Source: Phymatolithon calcareum
Taxonomy: Eukaryota; Rhodophyta; Florideophyceae; Hapalidiales
Assembly (NCBI GenBank): GCA_977006965.1
Contig: OZ345376.1
Location: 1,798,001-1,862,000, forward strand
Direction: 5' to 3'
Length of the DNA: 64,000 nucleotides
Positions 50,628 through 61,017 of this stretch are shown here, in pieces. A program made the position numbers and the translations under genes. The stretch's first letter is position 1, and each line of letters starts with the position of its first letter. Under the pieces are notes generated by a model. The model was not told where the DNA came from, searched no databases, and saw only the letters and a list, made by a program, of their open reading frames with translations.

Positions 50628-51674
50628 ATGACTCCTTCCACAATTGTGCAGATCGGGTGCGGAATTGTTGGTCACGCCTATGCTCTTGCATTCTCAAACG
50701 CCGGACACCGCGTTATCGGTGTTGAAGCCAGCTACAACCGCATGCGCCAAATCTCTCACTGCTATCACGTTCATCACGTGTCCCACGATTTGTCCCTCCT
50801 CCAAAATGTCCACTTCATTCTCCTCAGCATCAACACTCCGTTGAACCCGCACACCGGCGCTCTCAACATGACCTACATCCGGACCTCTCTCCCCAACGTT
50901 ACTGCCATCATCCGATCTAATCCTAACGCCCTGGTCGTCGTCCGCTCCACTGTCACCATCGGCTTCTGTTCCGCCTACAAAGCGGCGGTGGAGAAGGAGG
51001 TCGGCCACTCCGTGCGTCTGTGCTTCCAGCCTGAGTTCCTTCGCGCCCGGTCTGCTGTGGAAGATGCAACGTCGCCGTGGCAAGTGGTTCTCGGGTGCGA
51101 CAGCGCGCACGAGATAGCCGACTATTACCGATTCCAGCAGCACTTCATCACCGCCGACAGCATCACTTTTTGCACCATCGACGAAGCTGAGATCATGAAG
51201 ATTTTCCACAACTCCTTTAACGCAATGAAGATCAGCTACTGGAATCAGGCCAATCTGTTGGTGCAGGAGATCCGCGGTCGAGATGGCAAGAAAATCGACG
51301 CCGAACGCACATTCAAAATCATCGCACGCACCTGCGAAGGGCTCATCAATCCGATGTACGGACTGACACCGGGACATGCGTACTACGGGACGTGCCTGCC
51401 GAAGGACAGCGCCGAGCTGGCCAACATGGAACGAGTGTATGGACTGCAATGCAATCTGTTCCAGTGCGTGGTGGACGTAAATAATGTGGTAAAAGCGACA
51501 GATACGGAAGAGGTGCTGTATGGGGACAATCACGCAAACAATGCGACCTTCCACAAGGGTGTGAATGGAAAGGTTGAACGAGTTGGGGGTGTGGGTACAG
51601 ATGGATCCAGCTGCAGCTCTGGTAGCGTATCGGAAGTGGAATGCGAATGGGCTGTGCTGAATAGGAATCAGTAG
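50628..51674 (+). CDS. UDP-glucose/GDP-mannose dehydrogenase-like, unit 1
   Basis: 348 aa, single exon. The family oxidises the C6 alcohol of a nucleotide sugar to a uronate with two NAD+, feeding wall and matrix polysaccharides; expected in the cytosol. Rossmann fold: GCGIVG (G10, G12, G15) and acidic E33. Catalytic elements: RSTV with T108, PEF with E136, EIMKIFHN with K191 and N195, GTCLPKD with nucleophile C256, K259 and D260. Deviations: the second glutamate of the usual PEFLRE motif is Ala140, and the C-terminal nucleotide-sugar-binding domain is absent (usual length about 390-450 aa); residues 296-348 are instead Gly/Ser/Asn-rich. It could be a reduced active form or a catalytically altered paralogue. 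This copy has Val at codon 337 where the others have Glu. Confidence 0.85.
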   Translation: MTPSTIVQIGCGIVGHAYALAFSNAGHRVIGVEASYNRMRQISHCYHVHHVSHDLSLLQNVHFILLSINTPLNPHTGALNMTYIRTSLPNVTAIIRSNPNALVVVRSTVTIGFCSAYKAAVEKEVGHSVRLCFQPEFLRARSAVEDATSPWQVVLGCDSAHEIADYYRFQQHFITADSITFCTIDEAEIMKIFHNSFNAMKISYWNQANLLVQEIRGRDGKKIDAERTFKIIARTCEGLINPMYGLTPGHAYYGTCLPKDSAELANMERVYGLQCNLFQCVVDVNNVVKATDTEEVLYGDNHANNATFHKGVNGKVERVGGVGTDGSSCSSGSVSEVECEWAVLNRNQ

Positions 51675-51718
51675 CCAATTTGTTATGCAGTAAACAAACG
51701 TGCAATATCGGTATGATT

Positions 51719-51883
51719 CTACAAAAGGTTGCCGAGTAACCTTCGGTAGTGTTCATAGTACTGTTCACGGGGTGATGAAAGATAGCGCACCGCAGCTTCT
51801 GTGTTGTGGTTGGTGAAATAGATGTCAACGAGTGGCACCAGTGTACTAATTTGATGAATGAAGGGGTTTGGTGCAGTAGAGTT
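51719..51883 (-). CDS. coding-like 3' fragment, unit 1
   Basis: A minus-strand frame of 54 codons ending at TAG 51,719-51,721, with natural-looking sequence: NPFIHQISTLVPLVDIYFTN, HNTEAAVRYLSSPREQYYEH, YRRLLGNLL. It begins 45 bp from the dehydrogenase stop and has no ATG. Its upstream edge coincides with an 84-bp LINE 3' fragment, so it may be the last exon of a gene or a truncated remnant. A different minus frame over the same bases is longer but has low-complexity composition. Repeats at 55,611-55,775, 59,503-59,667 and 63,395-63,559. Function unknown. Confidence 0.35.
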   Translation of the reverse strand, partial: NSTAPNPFIHQISTLVPLVDIYFTNHNTEAAVRYLSSPREQYYEHYRRLLGNLL

Positions 51884-51897
51884 TAAAGTTTTATAAT

Positions 51898-51981
51898 TTT
51901 TTAATCCAAGTTTATATAAAAGCGCAGCAGACTTCCGAAGATATGGGCAGCACTTCCTCGGCTGCTACCTACCGTCGACGT
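51898..51981 (-). mobile_element. LINE family-3 3' tail within the array unit
   Basis: TTTTTTAATCCAAGTTTATA, then GCGCAGCAGACTTCCGAAGA and GGTAGCAGCC-type sequence inverted, is the family-3 3' block, flanked by AAAGTTTTATAAT (51,885-51,897) and AAAGTTTAATAAT (51,982-51,994), one mismatch. Present in every unit (55,790, 59,682 and 63,574), so it inserted before amplification. Confidence 0.7.
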
Positions 51982-51994
51982 AAAGTTTAATAAT

Positions 51995-53233
51995 GTACAG
52001 CACTGTATTAGGCAATATGATAGATGTGGTGATAGAAGTGAGTGCACGTGGGTGTATTGCTGGAGGTTGCACTGCTGTGACGAGAGAGAGGAGAGTTCAG
52101 ATGCTTCGTACAGGGCCTTCTGAGTATCATAGAATTAATTTGTCAATAGAAGGTGGGTCGGGTTTCATATTGTTCATTTGATTGATATATGACGTATTGA
52201 TGGGTCGGTAGTGTACAGTGAATCAGTTGAAGGAGAGGGAGCCGTGTTCGGTGTCGGTTGCACTTTCGGTTTCGGTTTTAGTGTTGTGGTGGCGAGCGTT
52301 CGTCCATTGCCATGGTGGTTGACATGCGTTGAGATGAGGTGAGGAAAAAGGGGTGACTTTTATAATGTGAAGATAGTTTAGAAGTGGTATGGGCAGGAGA
52401 TGGTGACGACAATATACAGGATAAAAATTGCGTTCGGCAACATGGGACAGTGGAATCGGATTTGGGCGGATGCGGTGGGCGAAGAGGCGAAAATGTGAGG
52501 ACACGGTTTGAGAATGGGGGACCGTGGTGCGGTGTGGGATGGAAACGATGTGTTTGTTGTCTGCGGGGCTTGTGAGAGGCGCGGAAAACAGAATTTAGTA
52601 GAATGGGCGATTTTAGTAGTGATTGTACAGGTTGTAAATAATTGAAGGTAGAAGAGGAAGGAAAGGATTCAGGGGAGGGTGGGATGTTTAGAAACAAGAG
52701 CAGGGTACCATTTGCAGTGATTCGGCGGCTTATTGATGTTGATTATGTGAAAAAGTGTGGATTTTGAAAGTGAGGGTTAAAAAGTGATTGTGGGGTGGAA
52801 AAAGGCGGTGGGTTGGAAAAAACCCGGTTTCGAGCATCAGCGAGACGGAGCGAAGGTAGTGGGAGGGTGAGAAGGGGGTAAAAAGGAGGTTTCCAAAAAA
52901 ATTGCCTCCGGCCAGCAGGGCCTCAAAAGAGTTTTCAAGTGTTGGAGGTGGCCAATTTCAGAATTTTCCAAATCAGCAACACACCGTCCTGTGCCCTGCC
53001 TACTTAAACAACGTCCATGTACAAACTGTGCAACCGCAAAGAAAGCCTTCCTCTCCCACATAACGCTCCCTATTTCAGCCCTTTACAAAAATGAAGCACA
53101 CTGCCCATGCTGTATTTAATGAATTAAAATGATAATTTAATTATCTCCACGTTCCTACTATATATTCAAACTTGGTGCTCGTCCTGCTGCACGCTTCGCC
53201 CAATGCCTTCACACTCACACACAATCGTGATGA
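51995..53233. other. spacer between the convergent genes
   Basis: About 1.2 kb, purine-rich on the plus strand from 52,200 to 52,900. Longer minus-strand frames here (for example 52,278-52,697) are Pro/Ser/His-rich and look like by-products of pyrimidine bias, not genes. An AT-rich stretch with TTTAATGAATTAAAATGATA at about 53,117 could hold the cupin poly-A site. Same in each unit. Confidence 0.5.
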
Positions 53234-53752
53234 TTACGCAGCAGCAGCAACAGGAACGGTGCCCGGGTCTCCTGAGTTCAGCACTCCGACGAAGGTACAA
53301 TCAATGTTGCTGATGCACTTCACAAGATGCACAAGACCCTGAGGGAACACCGTGGAATCCCCCTTCCTCACCACGTTTCGGATAATTCTCGCATTATTTC
53401 CTTCGTCCCACAGGTAGGAAACCATTGTTCCTCTGGTCACATACAGCACCTCGGCGCCACGCGGATGGTAATGTTTTACAAACCGACGGCCAGATGCGAC
53501 ATGCACTGTAGAGATGCGGAACTGGGTGTCGGTCGCAGACAGCACCTTCGTGTTGGTGGCGTCAGCGGTGATACCCGAAAAGGCTTTATTTCGGGAGATC
53601 GGCGGGACATTGCCACGGATGACAAAGTCAGCGTCACGAAGGTTGGAGCGGACCTTTTGAGCAGTGAATGGACCGAGGCTGGGGATGGCGGCGGTGGAGA
53701 TGTGGAGGAGAGCGGAAAAGAGGAGAGCGGTGATAAGTGATGAGCGCGGCAT
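53234..53752 (-). CDS. secreted germin-like cupin, unit 1
   Basis: 172 aa from the ATG at 53,752; the frame is open further upstream, but this start gives a proper signal peptide (SLITALLFSALLHISTAA, residues 5-22), so the longer start is rejected. Single cupin barrel: motif 1 KHYHPRGAEVLYV (H94, H96, E101) and motif 2 GDSTVFPQGLVHLVKC (H142), the four metal ligands of germins. Germins are Mn-binding extracellular proteins with oxalate oxidase or superoxide dismutase activity in some members, structural or binding roles in others. Two cysteines near the end (C146, C152) are not in the usual N-terminal germin position. Convergent with the dehydrogenase gene. Enzyme activity is not inferable. 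Confidence 0.85.
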   Translation of the reverse strand: MPRSSLITALLFSALLHISTAAIPSLGPFTAQKVRSNLRDADFVIRGNVPPISRNKAFSGITADATNTKVLSATDTQFRISTVHVASGRRFVKHYHPRGAEVLYVTRGTMVSYLWDEGNNARIIRNVVRKGDSTVFPQGLVHLVKCISNIDCTFVGVLNSGDPGTVPVAAAA

Positions 53753-54094
53753 TTGTGTGAGAAGCTGCTTGGTTTGGTTGCTACGATAGAAGAATGAATG
53801 CGATGAAAGGGATGGAGAGTTTGCAATGACGATGAGTGAGGTGAGGTGGAGCGGGGTGCGGAAGACGAGTGCTTGGATTGGTTTCAGCGCGGGCATGATG
53901 AGGTTATAAGCAACTGTGAAAAGTGATGTGCTGTACAATAATATTATTATTATTGTTGTGCACCACCCAAATCGGGGTGGAGTGCTTTCCCATGTGCGGT
54001 CCTCGCATTTCGCACTACGGTGCTCCGTTTGAAACAATTTCCCTGTCCAACATTCCCCCGCTCGCGTACGAATTCTAAAAAGGACCATGGCTTG

Positions 54095-54235
54095 AATGAA
54101 GCACTTGTGTGGGAAGGTGTACCAAAAAGTATTGTCAGTGCTAATTCTGCACCACAATATTAGAATAGAACGGAATTTAATTCCGTTCTGTTAGCGACAC
54201 ATTTTGCACAATATTCCACTCTATTTACAAACCTA
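54095..54235. repeat. array-edge repeat with 23-bp palindrome
   Basis: This 140-bp stretch near the end of each unit (GCACTTGTGTGGGAAGG ... ACACATTTTGCACAA ... CCACTC(T/C)ATTTAC) is also found, diverged, at 47,738-47,835 plus 48,163-48,205. It contains an 11-bp-arm palindrome at 54,167-54,189 (AGAACGGAATT, one central base). Repeats at +3,892 and +7,784. Confidence 0.7.
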
Positions 54236-54519
54236 GTGGTAGCTCCAAACTGTCACCTCCCTACTCCTTACCCGATTTGTATGCAAAGGAGTCTCACCTG
54301 CAAATGGCACCACCCTGAAATGGCACCATCTTGGAAACGGAAGCTGAAGCGGAAGCCACCTCGATTCCGCTTTCCAACAACAACTCCTCCTCAACCCTCC
54401 CAATATAAATCTATCAACACACGACTCACCCCGCCTTCTCGTCCCATCCACTCCATCGTACACACATCCATCACGTATTCAGTATTCATTGTCAATCCAT
54501 TTACCGTCACCACCCCACA

Positions 54520-55566
54520 ATGACTCCTTCCACAATTGTGCAGATCGGGTGCGGAATTGTTGGTCACGCCTATGCTCTTGCATTCTCAAACGCCGGACAC
54601 CGCGTTATCGGTGTTGAAGCCAGCTACAACCGCATGCGCCAAATCTCTCACTGCTATCACGTTCATCACGTGTCCCACGATTTGTCCCTCCTCCAAAATG
54701 TCCACTTCATTCTCCTCAGCATCAACACTCCGTTGAACCCGCACACCGGCGCTCTCAACATGACCTACATCCGGACCTCTCTCCCCAACGTTACTGCCAT
54801 CATCCGATCTAATCCTAACGCCCTGGTCGTCGTCCGCTCCACTGTCACCATCGGCTTCTGTTCCGCCTACAAAGCGGCGGTGGAGAAGGAGGTCGGCCAC
54901 TCCGTGCGTCTGTGCTTCCAGCCTGAGTTCCTTCGCGCCCGGTCTGCTGTGGAAGATGCAACGTCGCCGTGGCAAGTGGTTCTCGGGTGCGACAGCGCGC
55001 ACGAGATAGCCGACTATTACCGATTCCAGCAGCACTTCATCACCGCCGACAGCATCACTTTTTGCACCATCGACGAAGCTGAGATCATGAAGATTTTCCA
55101 CAACTCCTTTAACGCAATGAAGATCAGCTACTGGAATCAGGCCAATCTGTTGGTGCAGGAGATCCGCGGTCGAGATGGCAAGAAAATCGACGCCGAACGC
55201 ACATTCAAAATCATCGCACGCACCTGCGAAGGGCTCATCAATCCGATGTACGGACTGACACCGGGACATGCGTACTACGGGACGTGCCTGCCGAAGGACA
55301 GCGCCGAGCTGGCCAACATGGAACGAGTGTATGGACTGCAATGCAATCTGTTCCAGTGCGTGGTGGACGTAAATAATGTGGTAAAAGCGACAGATACGGA
55401 AGAGGTGCTGTATGGGGACAATCACGCAAACAATGCGACCTTCCACAAGGGTGTGAATGGAAAGGTTGAACGAGTTGGGGGTGTGGGTACAGATGGATCC
55501 AGCTGCAGCTCTGGTAGCGTATCGGAAGAGGAATGCGAATGGGCTGTGCTGAATAGGAATCAGTAG
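54520..55566 (+). CDS. UDP-glucose/GDP-mannose dehydrogenase-like, unit 2
   Basis: Identical protein to unit 1 except Glu337. It has the complete upstream flank of the array (palindrome at 54,167-54,189, TATA at 54,403), which unit 1 lacks. Same conserved C256 and K191, same Ala140 and missing third domain. Confidence 0.85.
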   Translation: MTPSTIVQIGCGIVGHAYALAFSNAGHRVIGVEASYNRMRQISHCYHVHHVSHDLSLLQNVHFILLSINTPLNPHTGALNMTYIRTSLPNVTAIIRSNPNALVVVRSTVTIGFCSAYKAAVEKEVGHSVRLCFQPEFLRARSAVEDATSPWQVVLGCDSAHEIADYYRFQQHFITADSITFCTIDEAEIMKIFHNSFNAMKISYWNQANLLVQEIRGRDGKKIDAERTFKIIARTCEGLINPMYGLTPGHAYYGTCLPKDSAELANMERVYGLQCNLFQCVVDVNNVVKATDTEEVLYGDNHANNATFHKGVNGKVERVGGVGTDGSSCSSGSVSEEECEWAVLNRNQ

Positions 55567-57125
55567 CCAATTTGTTATGCAGTAAACAAACGTGCAATAT
55601 CGGTATGATTCTACAAAAGGTTGCCGAGTAACCTTCGGTAGTGTTCATAGTACTGTTCACGGGGTGATGAAAGATAGCGCACCGCAGCTTCTGTGTTGTG
55701 GTTGGTGAAATAGATGTCAACGAGTGGCACCAGTGTACTAATTTGATGAATGAAGGGGTTTGGTGCAGTAGAGTTTAAAGTTTTATAATTTTTTAATCCA
55801 AGTTTATATAAAAGCGCAGCAGACTTCCGAAGATATGGGCAGCACTTCCTCGGCTGCTACCTACCGTCGACGTAAAGTTTAATAATGTACAGCACTGTAT
55901 TAGGCAATATGATAGATGTGGTGATAGAAGTGAGTGCACGTGGGTGTATTGCTGGAGGTTGCACTGCTGTGACGAGAGAGAGGAGAGTTCAGATGCTTCG
56001 TACAGGGCCTTCTGAGTATCATAGAATTAATTTGTCAATAGAAGGTGGGTCGGGTTTCATATTGTTCATTTGATTGATATATGACGTATTGATGGGTCGG
56101 TAGTGTACAGTGAATCAGTTGAAGGAGAGGGAGCCGTGTTCGGTGTCGGTTGCACTTTCGGTTTCGGTTTTAGTGTTGTGGTGGCGAGCGTTCGTCCATT
56201 GCCATGGTGGTTGACATGCGTTGAGATGAGGTGAGGAAAAAGGGGTGACTTTTATAATGTGAAGATAGTTTAGAAGTGGTATGGGCAGGAGATGGTGACG
56301 ACAATATACAGGATAAAAATTGCGTTCGGCAACATGGGACAGTGGAATCGGATTTGGGCGGATGCGGTGGGCGAAGAGGCGAAAATGTGAGGACACGGTT
56401 TGAGAATGGGGGACCGTGGTGCGGTGTGGGATGGAAACGATGTGTTTGTTGTCTGCGGGGCTTGTGAGAGGCGCGGAAAACAGAATTTAGTAGAATGGGC
56501 GATTTTAGTAGTGATTGTACAGGTTGTAAATAATTGAAGGTAGAAGAGGAAGGAAAGGATTCAGGGGAGGGTGGGATGTTTAGAAACAAGAGCAGGGTAC
56601 CATTTGCAGTGATTCGGCGGCTTATTGATGTTGATTATGTGAAAAAGTGTGGATTTTGAAAGTGAGGGTTAAAAAGTGATTGTGGGGTGGAAAAAGGCGG
56701 TGGGTTGGAAAAAACCCGGTTTCGAGCATCAGCGAGACGGAGCGAAGGTAGTGGGAGGGTGAGAAGGGGGTAAAAAGGAGGTTTCCAAAAAAATTGCCTC
56801 CGGCCAGCAGGGCCTCAAAAGAGTTTTCAAGTGTTGGAGGTGGCCAATTTCAGAATTTTCCAAATCAGCAACACACCGTCCTGTGCCCTGCCTACTTAAA
56901 CAACGTCCATGTACAAACTGTGCAACCGCAAAGAAAGCCTTCCTCTCCCACATAACGCTCCCTATTTCAGCCCTTTACAAAAATGAAGCACACTGCCCAT
57001 GCTGTATTTAATGAATTAAAATGATAATTTAATTATCTCCACGTTCCTACTATATATTCAAACTTGGTGCTCGTCCTGCTGCACGCTTCGCCCAATGCCT
57101 TCACACTCACACACAATCGTGATGA

Positions 57126-57644
57126 TTACGCAGCAGCAGCAACAGGAACGGTGCCCGGGTCTCCTGAGTTCAGCACTCCGACGAAGGTACAATCAATGTT
57201 GCTGATGCACTTCACAAGATGCACAAGACCCTGAGGGAACACCGTGGAATCCCCCTTCCTCACCACGTTTCGGATAATTCTCGCATTATTTCCTTCGTCC
57301 CACAGGTAGGAAACCATTGTTCCTCTGGTCACATACAGCACCTCGGCGCCACGCGGATGGTAATGTTTTACAAACCGACGGCCAGATGCGACATGCACTG
57401 TAGAGATGCGGAACTGGGTGTCGGTCGCAGACAGCACCTTCGTGTTGGTGGCGTCAGCGGTGATACCCGAAAAGGCTTTATTTCGGGAGATCGGCGGGAC
57501 ATTGCCACGGATGACAAAGTCAGCGTCACGAAGGTTGGAGCGGACCTTTTGAGCAGTGAATGGACCGAGGCTGGGGATGGCGGCGGTGGAGATGTGGAGG
57601 AGAGCGGAAAAGAGGAGAGCGGTGATAAGTGATGAGCGCGGCAT
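57126..57644 (-). CDS. secreted germin-like cupin, unit 2
   Basis: Same protein as unit 1; signal peptide and H94, H96, E101, H142 retained. Confidence 0.85.
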   Translation of the reverse strand: MPRSSLITALLFSALLHISTAAIPSLGPFTAQKVRSNLRDADFVIRGNVPPISRNKAFSGITADATNTKVLSATDTQFRISTVHVASGRRFVKHYHPRGAEVLYVTRGTMVSYLWDEGNNARIIRNVVRKGDSTVFPQGLVHLVKCISNIDCTFVGVLNSGDPGTVPVAAAA

Positions 57645-58411
57645 TTGTGTGAGAAGCTGCTTGGTTTGGTTGCTACGATAGAAGAATGAATGCGATGAAA
57701 GGGATGGAGAGTTTGCAATGACGATGAGTGAGGTGAGGTGGAGCGGGGTGCGGAAGACGAGTGCTTGGATTGGTTTCAGCGCGGGCATGATGAGGTTATA
57801 AGCAACTGTGAAAAGTGATGTGCTGTACAATAATATTATTATTATTGTTGTGCACCACCCAAATCGGGGTGGAGTGCTTTCCCATGTGCGGTCCTCGCAT
57901 TTCGCACTACGGTGCTCCGTTTGAAACAATTTCCCTGTCCAACATTCCCCCGCTCGCGTACGAATTCTAAAAAGGACCATGGCTTGAATGAAGCACTTGT
58001 GTGGGAAGGTGTACCAAAAAGTATTGTCAGTGCTAATTCTGCACCACAATATTAGAATAGAACGGAATTTAATTCCGTTCTGTTAGCGACACATTTTGCA
58101 CAATATTCCACTCTATTTACAAACCTAGTGGTAGCTCCAAACTGTCACCTCCCTACTCCTTACCCGATTTGTATGCAAAGGAGTCTCACCTGCAAATGGC
58201 ACCACCCTGAAATGGCACCATCTTGGAAACGGAAGCTGAAGCGGAAGCCACCTCGATTCCGCTTTCCAACAACAACTCCTCCTCAACCCTCCCAATATAA
58301 ATCTATCAACACACGACTCACCCCGCCTTCTCGTCCCATCCACTCCATCGTACACACATCCATCACGTATTCAGTATTCATTGTCAATCCATTTACCGTC
58401 ACCACCCCACA

Positions 58412-59458
58412 ATGACTCCTTCCACAATTGTGCAGATCGGGTGCGGAATTGTTGGTCACGCCTATGCTCTTGCATTCTCAAACGCCGGACACCGCGTTAT
58501 CGGTGTTGAAGCCAGCTACAACCGCATGCGCCAAATCTCTCACTGCTATCACGTTCATCACGTGTCCCACGATTTGTCCCTCCTCCAAAATGTCCACTTC
58601 ATTCTCCTCAGCATCAACACTCCGTTGAACCCGCACACCGGCGCTCTCAACATGACCTACATCCGGACCTCTCTCCCCAACGTTACTGCCATCATCCGAT
58701 CTAATCCTAACGCCCTGGTCGTCGTCCGCTCCACTGTCACCATCGGCTTCTGTTCCGCCTACAAAGCGGCGGTGGAGAAGGAGGTCGGCCACTCCGTGCG
58801 TCTGTGCTTCCAGCCTGAGTTCCTTCGCGCCCGGTCTGCTGTGGAAGATGCAACGTCGCCGTGGCAAGTGGTTCTCGGGTGCGACAGCGCGCACGAGATA
58901 GCCGACTATTACCGATTCCAGCAGCACTTCATCACCGCCGACAGCATCACTTTTTGCACCATCGACGAAGCTGAGATCATGAAGATTTTCCACAACTCCT
59001 TTAACGCAATGAAGATCAGCTACTGGAATCAGGCCAATCTGTTGGTGCAGGAGATCCGCGGTCGAGATGGCAAGAAAATCGACGCCGAACGCACATTCAA
59101 AATCATCGCACGCACCTGCGAAGGGCTCATCAATCCGATGTACGGACTGACACCGGGACATGCGTACTACGGGACGTGCCTGCCGAAGGACAGCGCCGAG
59201 CTGGCCAACATGGAACGAGTGTATGGACTGCAATGCAATCTGTTCCAGTGCGTGGTGGACGTAAATAATGTGGTAAAAGCGACAGATACGGAAGAGGTGC
59301 TGTATGGGGACAATCACGCAAACAATGCGACCTTCCACAAGGGTGTGAATGGAAAGGTTGAACGAGTTGGGGGTGTGGGTACAGATGGATCCAGCTGCAG
59401 CTCTGGTAGCGTATCGGAAGAGGAATGCGAATGGGCTGTGCTGAATAGGAATCAGTAG
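58412..59458 (+). CDS. UDP-glucose/GDP-mannose dehydrogenase-like, unit 3
   Basis: Same protein as unit 2. No base change was noticed over the gene. Confidence 0.85.
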   Translation: MTPSTIVQIGCGIVGHAYALAFSNAGHRVIGVEASYNRMRQISHCYHVHHVSHDLSLLQNVHFILLSINTPLNPHTGALNMTYIRTSLPNVTAIIRSNPNALVVVRSTVTIGFCSAYKAAVEKEVGHSVRLCFQPEFLRARSAVEDATSPWQVVLGCDSAHEIADYYRFQQHFITADSITFCTIDEAEIMKIFHNSFNAMKISYWNQANLLVQEIRGRDGKKIDAERTFKIIARTCEGLINPMYGLTPGHAYYGTCLPKDSAELANMERVYGLQCNLFQCVVDVNNVVKATDTEEVLYGDNHANNATFHKGVNGKVERVGGVGTDGSSCSSGSVSEEECEWAVLNRNQ

Positions 59459-61017
59459 CCAATTTGTTATGCAGTAAACAAACGTGCAATATCGGTATGA
59501 TTCTACAAAAGGTTGCCGAGTAACCTTCGGTAGTGTTCATAGTACTGTTCACGGGGTGATGAAAGATAGCGCACCGCAGCTTCTGTGTTGTGGTTGGTGA
59601 AATAGATGTCAACGAGTGGCACCAGTGTACTAATTTGATGAATGAAGGGGTTTGGTGCAGTAGAGTTTAAAGTTTTATAATTTTTTAATCCAAGTTTATA
59701 TAAAAGCGCAGCAGACTTCCGAAGATATGGGCAGCACTTCCTCGGCTGCTACCTACCGTCGACGTAAAGTTTAATAATGTACAGCACTGTATTAGGCAAT
59801 ATGATAGATGTGGTGATAGAAGTGAGTGCACGTGGGTGTATTGCTGGAGGTTGCACTGCTGTGACGAGAGAGAGGAGAGTTCAGATGCTTCGTACAGGGC
59901 CTTCTGAGTATCATAGAATTAATTTGTCAATAGAAGGTGGGTCGGGTTTCATATTGTTCATTTGATTGATATATGACGTATTGATGGGTCGGTAGTGTAC
60001 AGTGAATCAGTTGAAGGAGAGGGAGCCGTGTTCGGTGTCGGTTGCACTTTCGGTTTCGGTTTTAGTGTTGTGGTGGCGAGCGTTCGTCCATTGCCATGGT
60101 GGTTGACATGCGTTGAGATGAGGTGAGGAAAAAGGGGTGACTTTTATAATGTGAAGATAGTTTAGAAGTGGTATGGGCAGGAGATGGTGACGACAATATA
60201 CAGGATAAAAATTGCGTTCGGCAACATGGGACAGTGGAATCGGATTTGGGCGGATGCGGTGGGCGAAGAGGCGAAAATGTGAGGACACGGTTTGAGAATG
60301 GGGGACCGTGGTGCGGTGTGGGATGGAAACGATGTGTTTGTTGTCTGCGGGGCTTGTGAGAGGCGCGGAAAACAGAATTTAGTAGAATGGGCGATTTTAG
60401 TAGTGATTGTACAGGTTGTAAATAATTGAAGGTAGAAGAGGAAGGAAAGGATTCAGGGGAGGGTGGGATGTTTAGAAACAAGAGCAGGGTACCATTTGCA
60501 GTGATTCGGCGGCTTATTGATGTTGATTATGTGAAAAAGTGTGGATTTTGAAAGTGAGGGTTAAAAAGTGATTGTGGGGTGGAAAAAGGCGGTGGGTTGG
60601 AAAAAACCCGGTTTCGAGCATCAGCGAGACGGAGCGAAGGTAGTGGGAGGGTGAGAAGGGGGTAAAAAGGAGGTTTCCAAAAAAATTGCCTCCGGCCAGC
60701 AGGGCCTCAAAAGAGTTTTCAAGTGTTGGAGGTGGCCAATTTCAGAATTTTCCAAATCAGCAACACACCGTCCTGTGCCCTGCCTACTTAAACAACGTCC
60801 ATGTACAAACTGTGCAACCGCAAAGAAAGCCTTCCTCTCCCACATAACGCTCCCTATTTCAGCCCTTTACAAAAATGAAGCACACTGCCCATGCTGTATT
60901 TAATGAATTAAAATGATAATTTAATTATCTCCACGTTCCTACTATATATTCAAACTTGGTGCTCGTCCTGCTGCACGCTTCGCCCAATGCCTTCACACTC
61001 ACACACAATCGTGATGA

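Larger units (their letters stand above)
50365..54256. repeat. tandem array unit 1 (3,892 bp)
   Basis: First unit of a head-to-tail array with period exactly 3,892 bp (for example ATGs at 50,628, 54,520, 58,412, 62,304). It starts CTCCCTACTCCTTACCC immediately after the hAT-C terminus. Differences from later units that I found: T at 50,583 (G at 54,475 and onward) and T at 51,637 (A at 55,529), the latter changing Val to Glu. It holds a plus-strand dehydrogenase gene and a minus-strand cupin gene. Confidence 0.97.
54257..58148. repeat. tandem array unit 2
   Basis: Same content as unit 1. The preceding base run (GGTAGCTCCAAACTGTCAC) belongs to the end of unit 1, which shows that the boundary at 50,365 is a truncation point, not the natural edge. 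I saw no difference from units 3 and 4. Confidence 0.97.

Noticed and set aside
50694-51554. 286-codon minus-strand frame opposite the dehydrogenase
   Set aside because: Antisense shadow of a well-supported gene; composition (His/Asp/Val-rich, no motifs) is what reverse-strand reading produces.
52278-52697. 139-codon Pro/Ser-rich minus frame in the array spacer
   Set aside because: Explained by pyrimidine-rich DNA; no domain, start context or homologue.
53234-54157. 307-codon version of the cupin starting at 54,157
   Set aside because: The extra 135 residues look like translated promoter and array-edge DNA, and the ATG at 53,752 gives a standard signal peptide.
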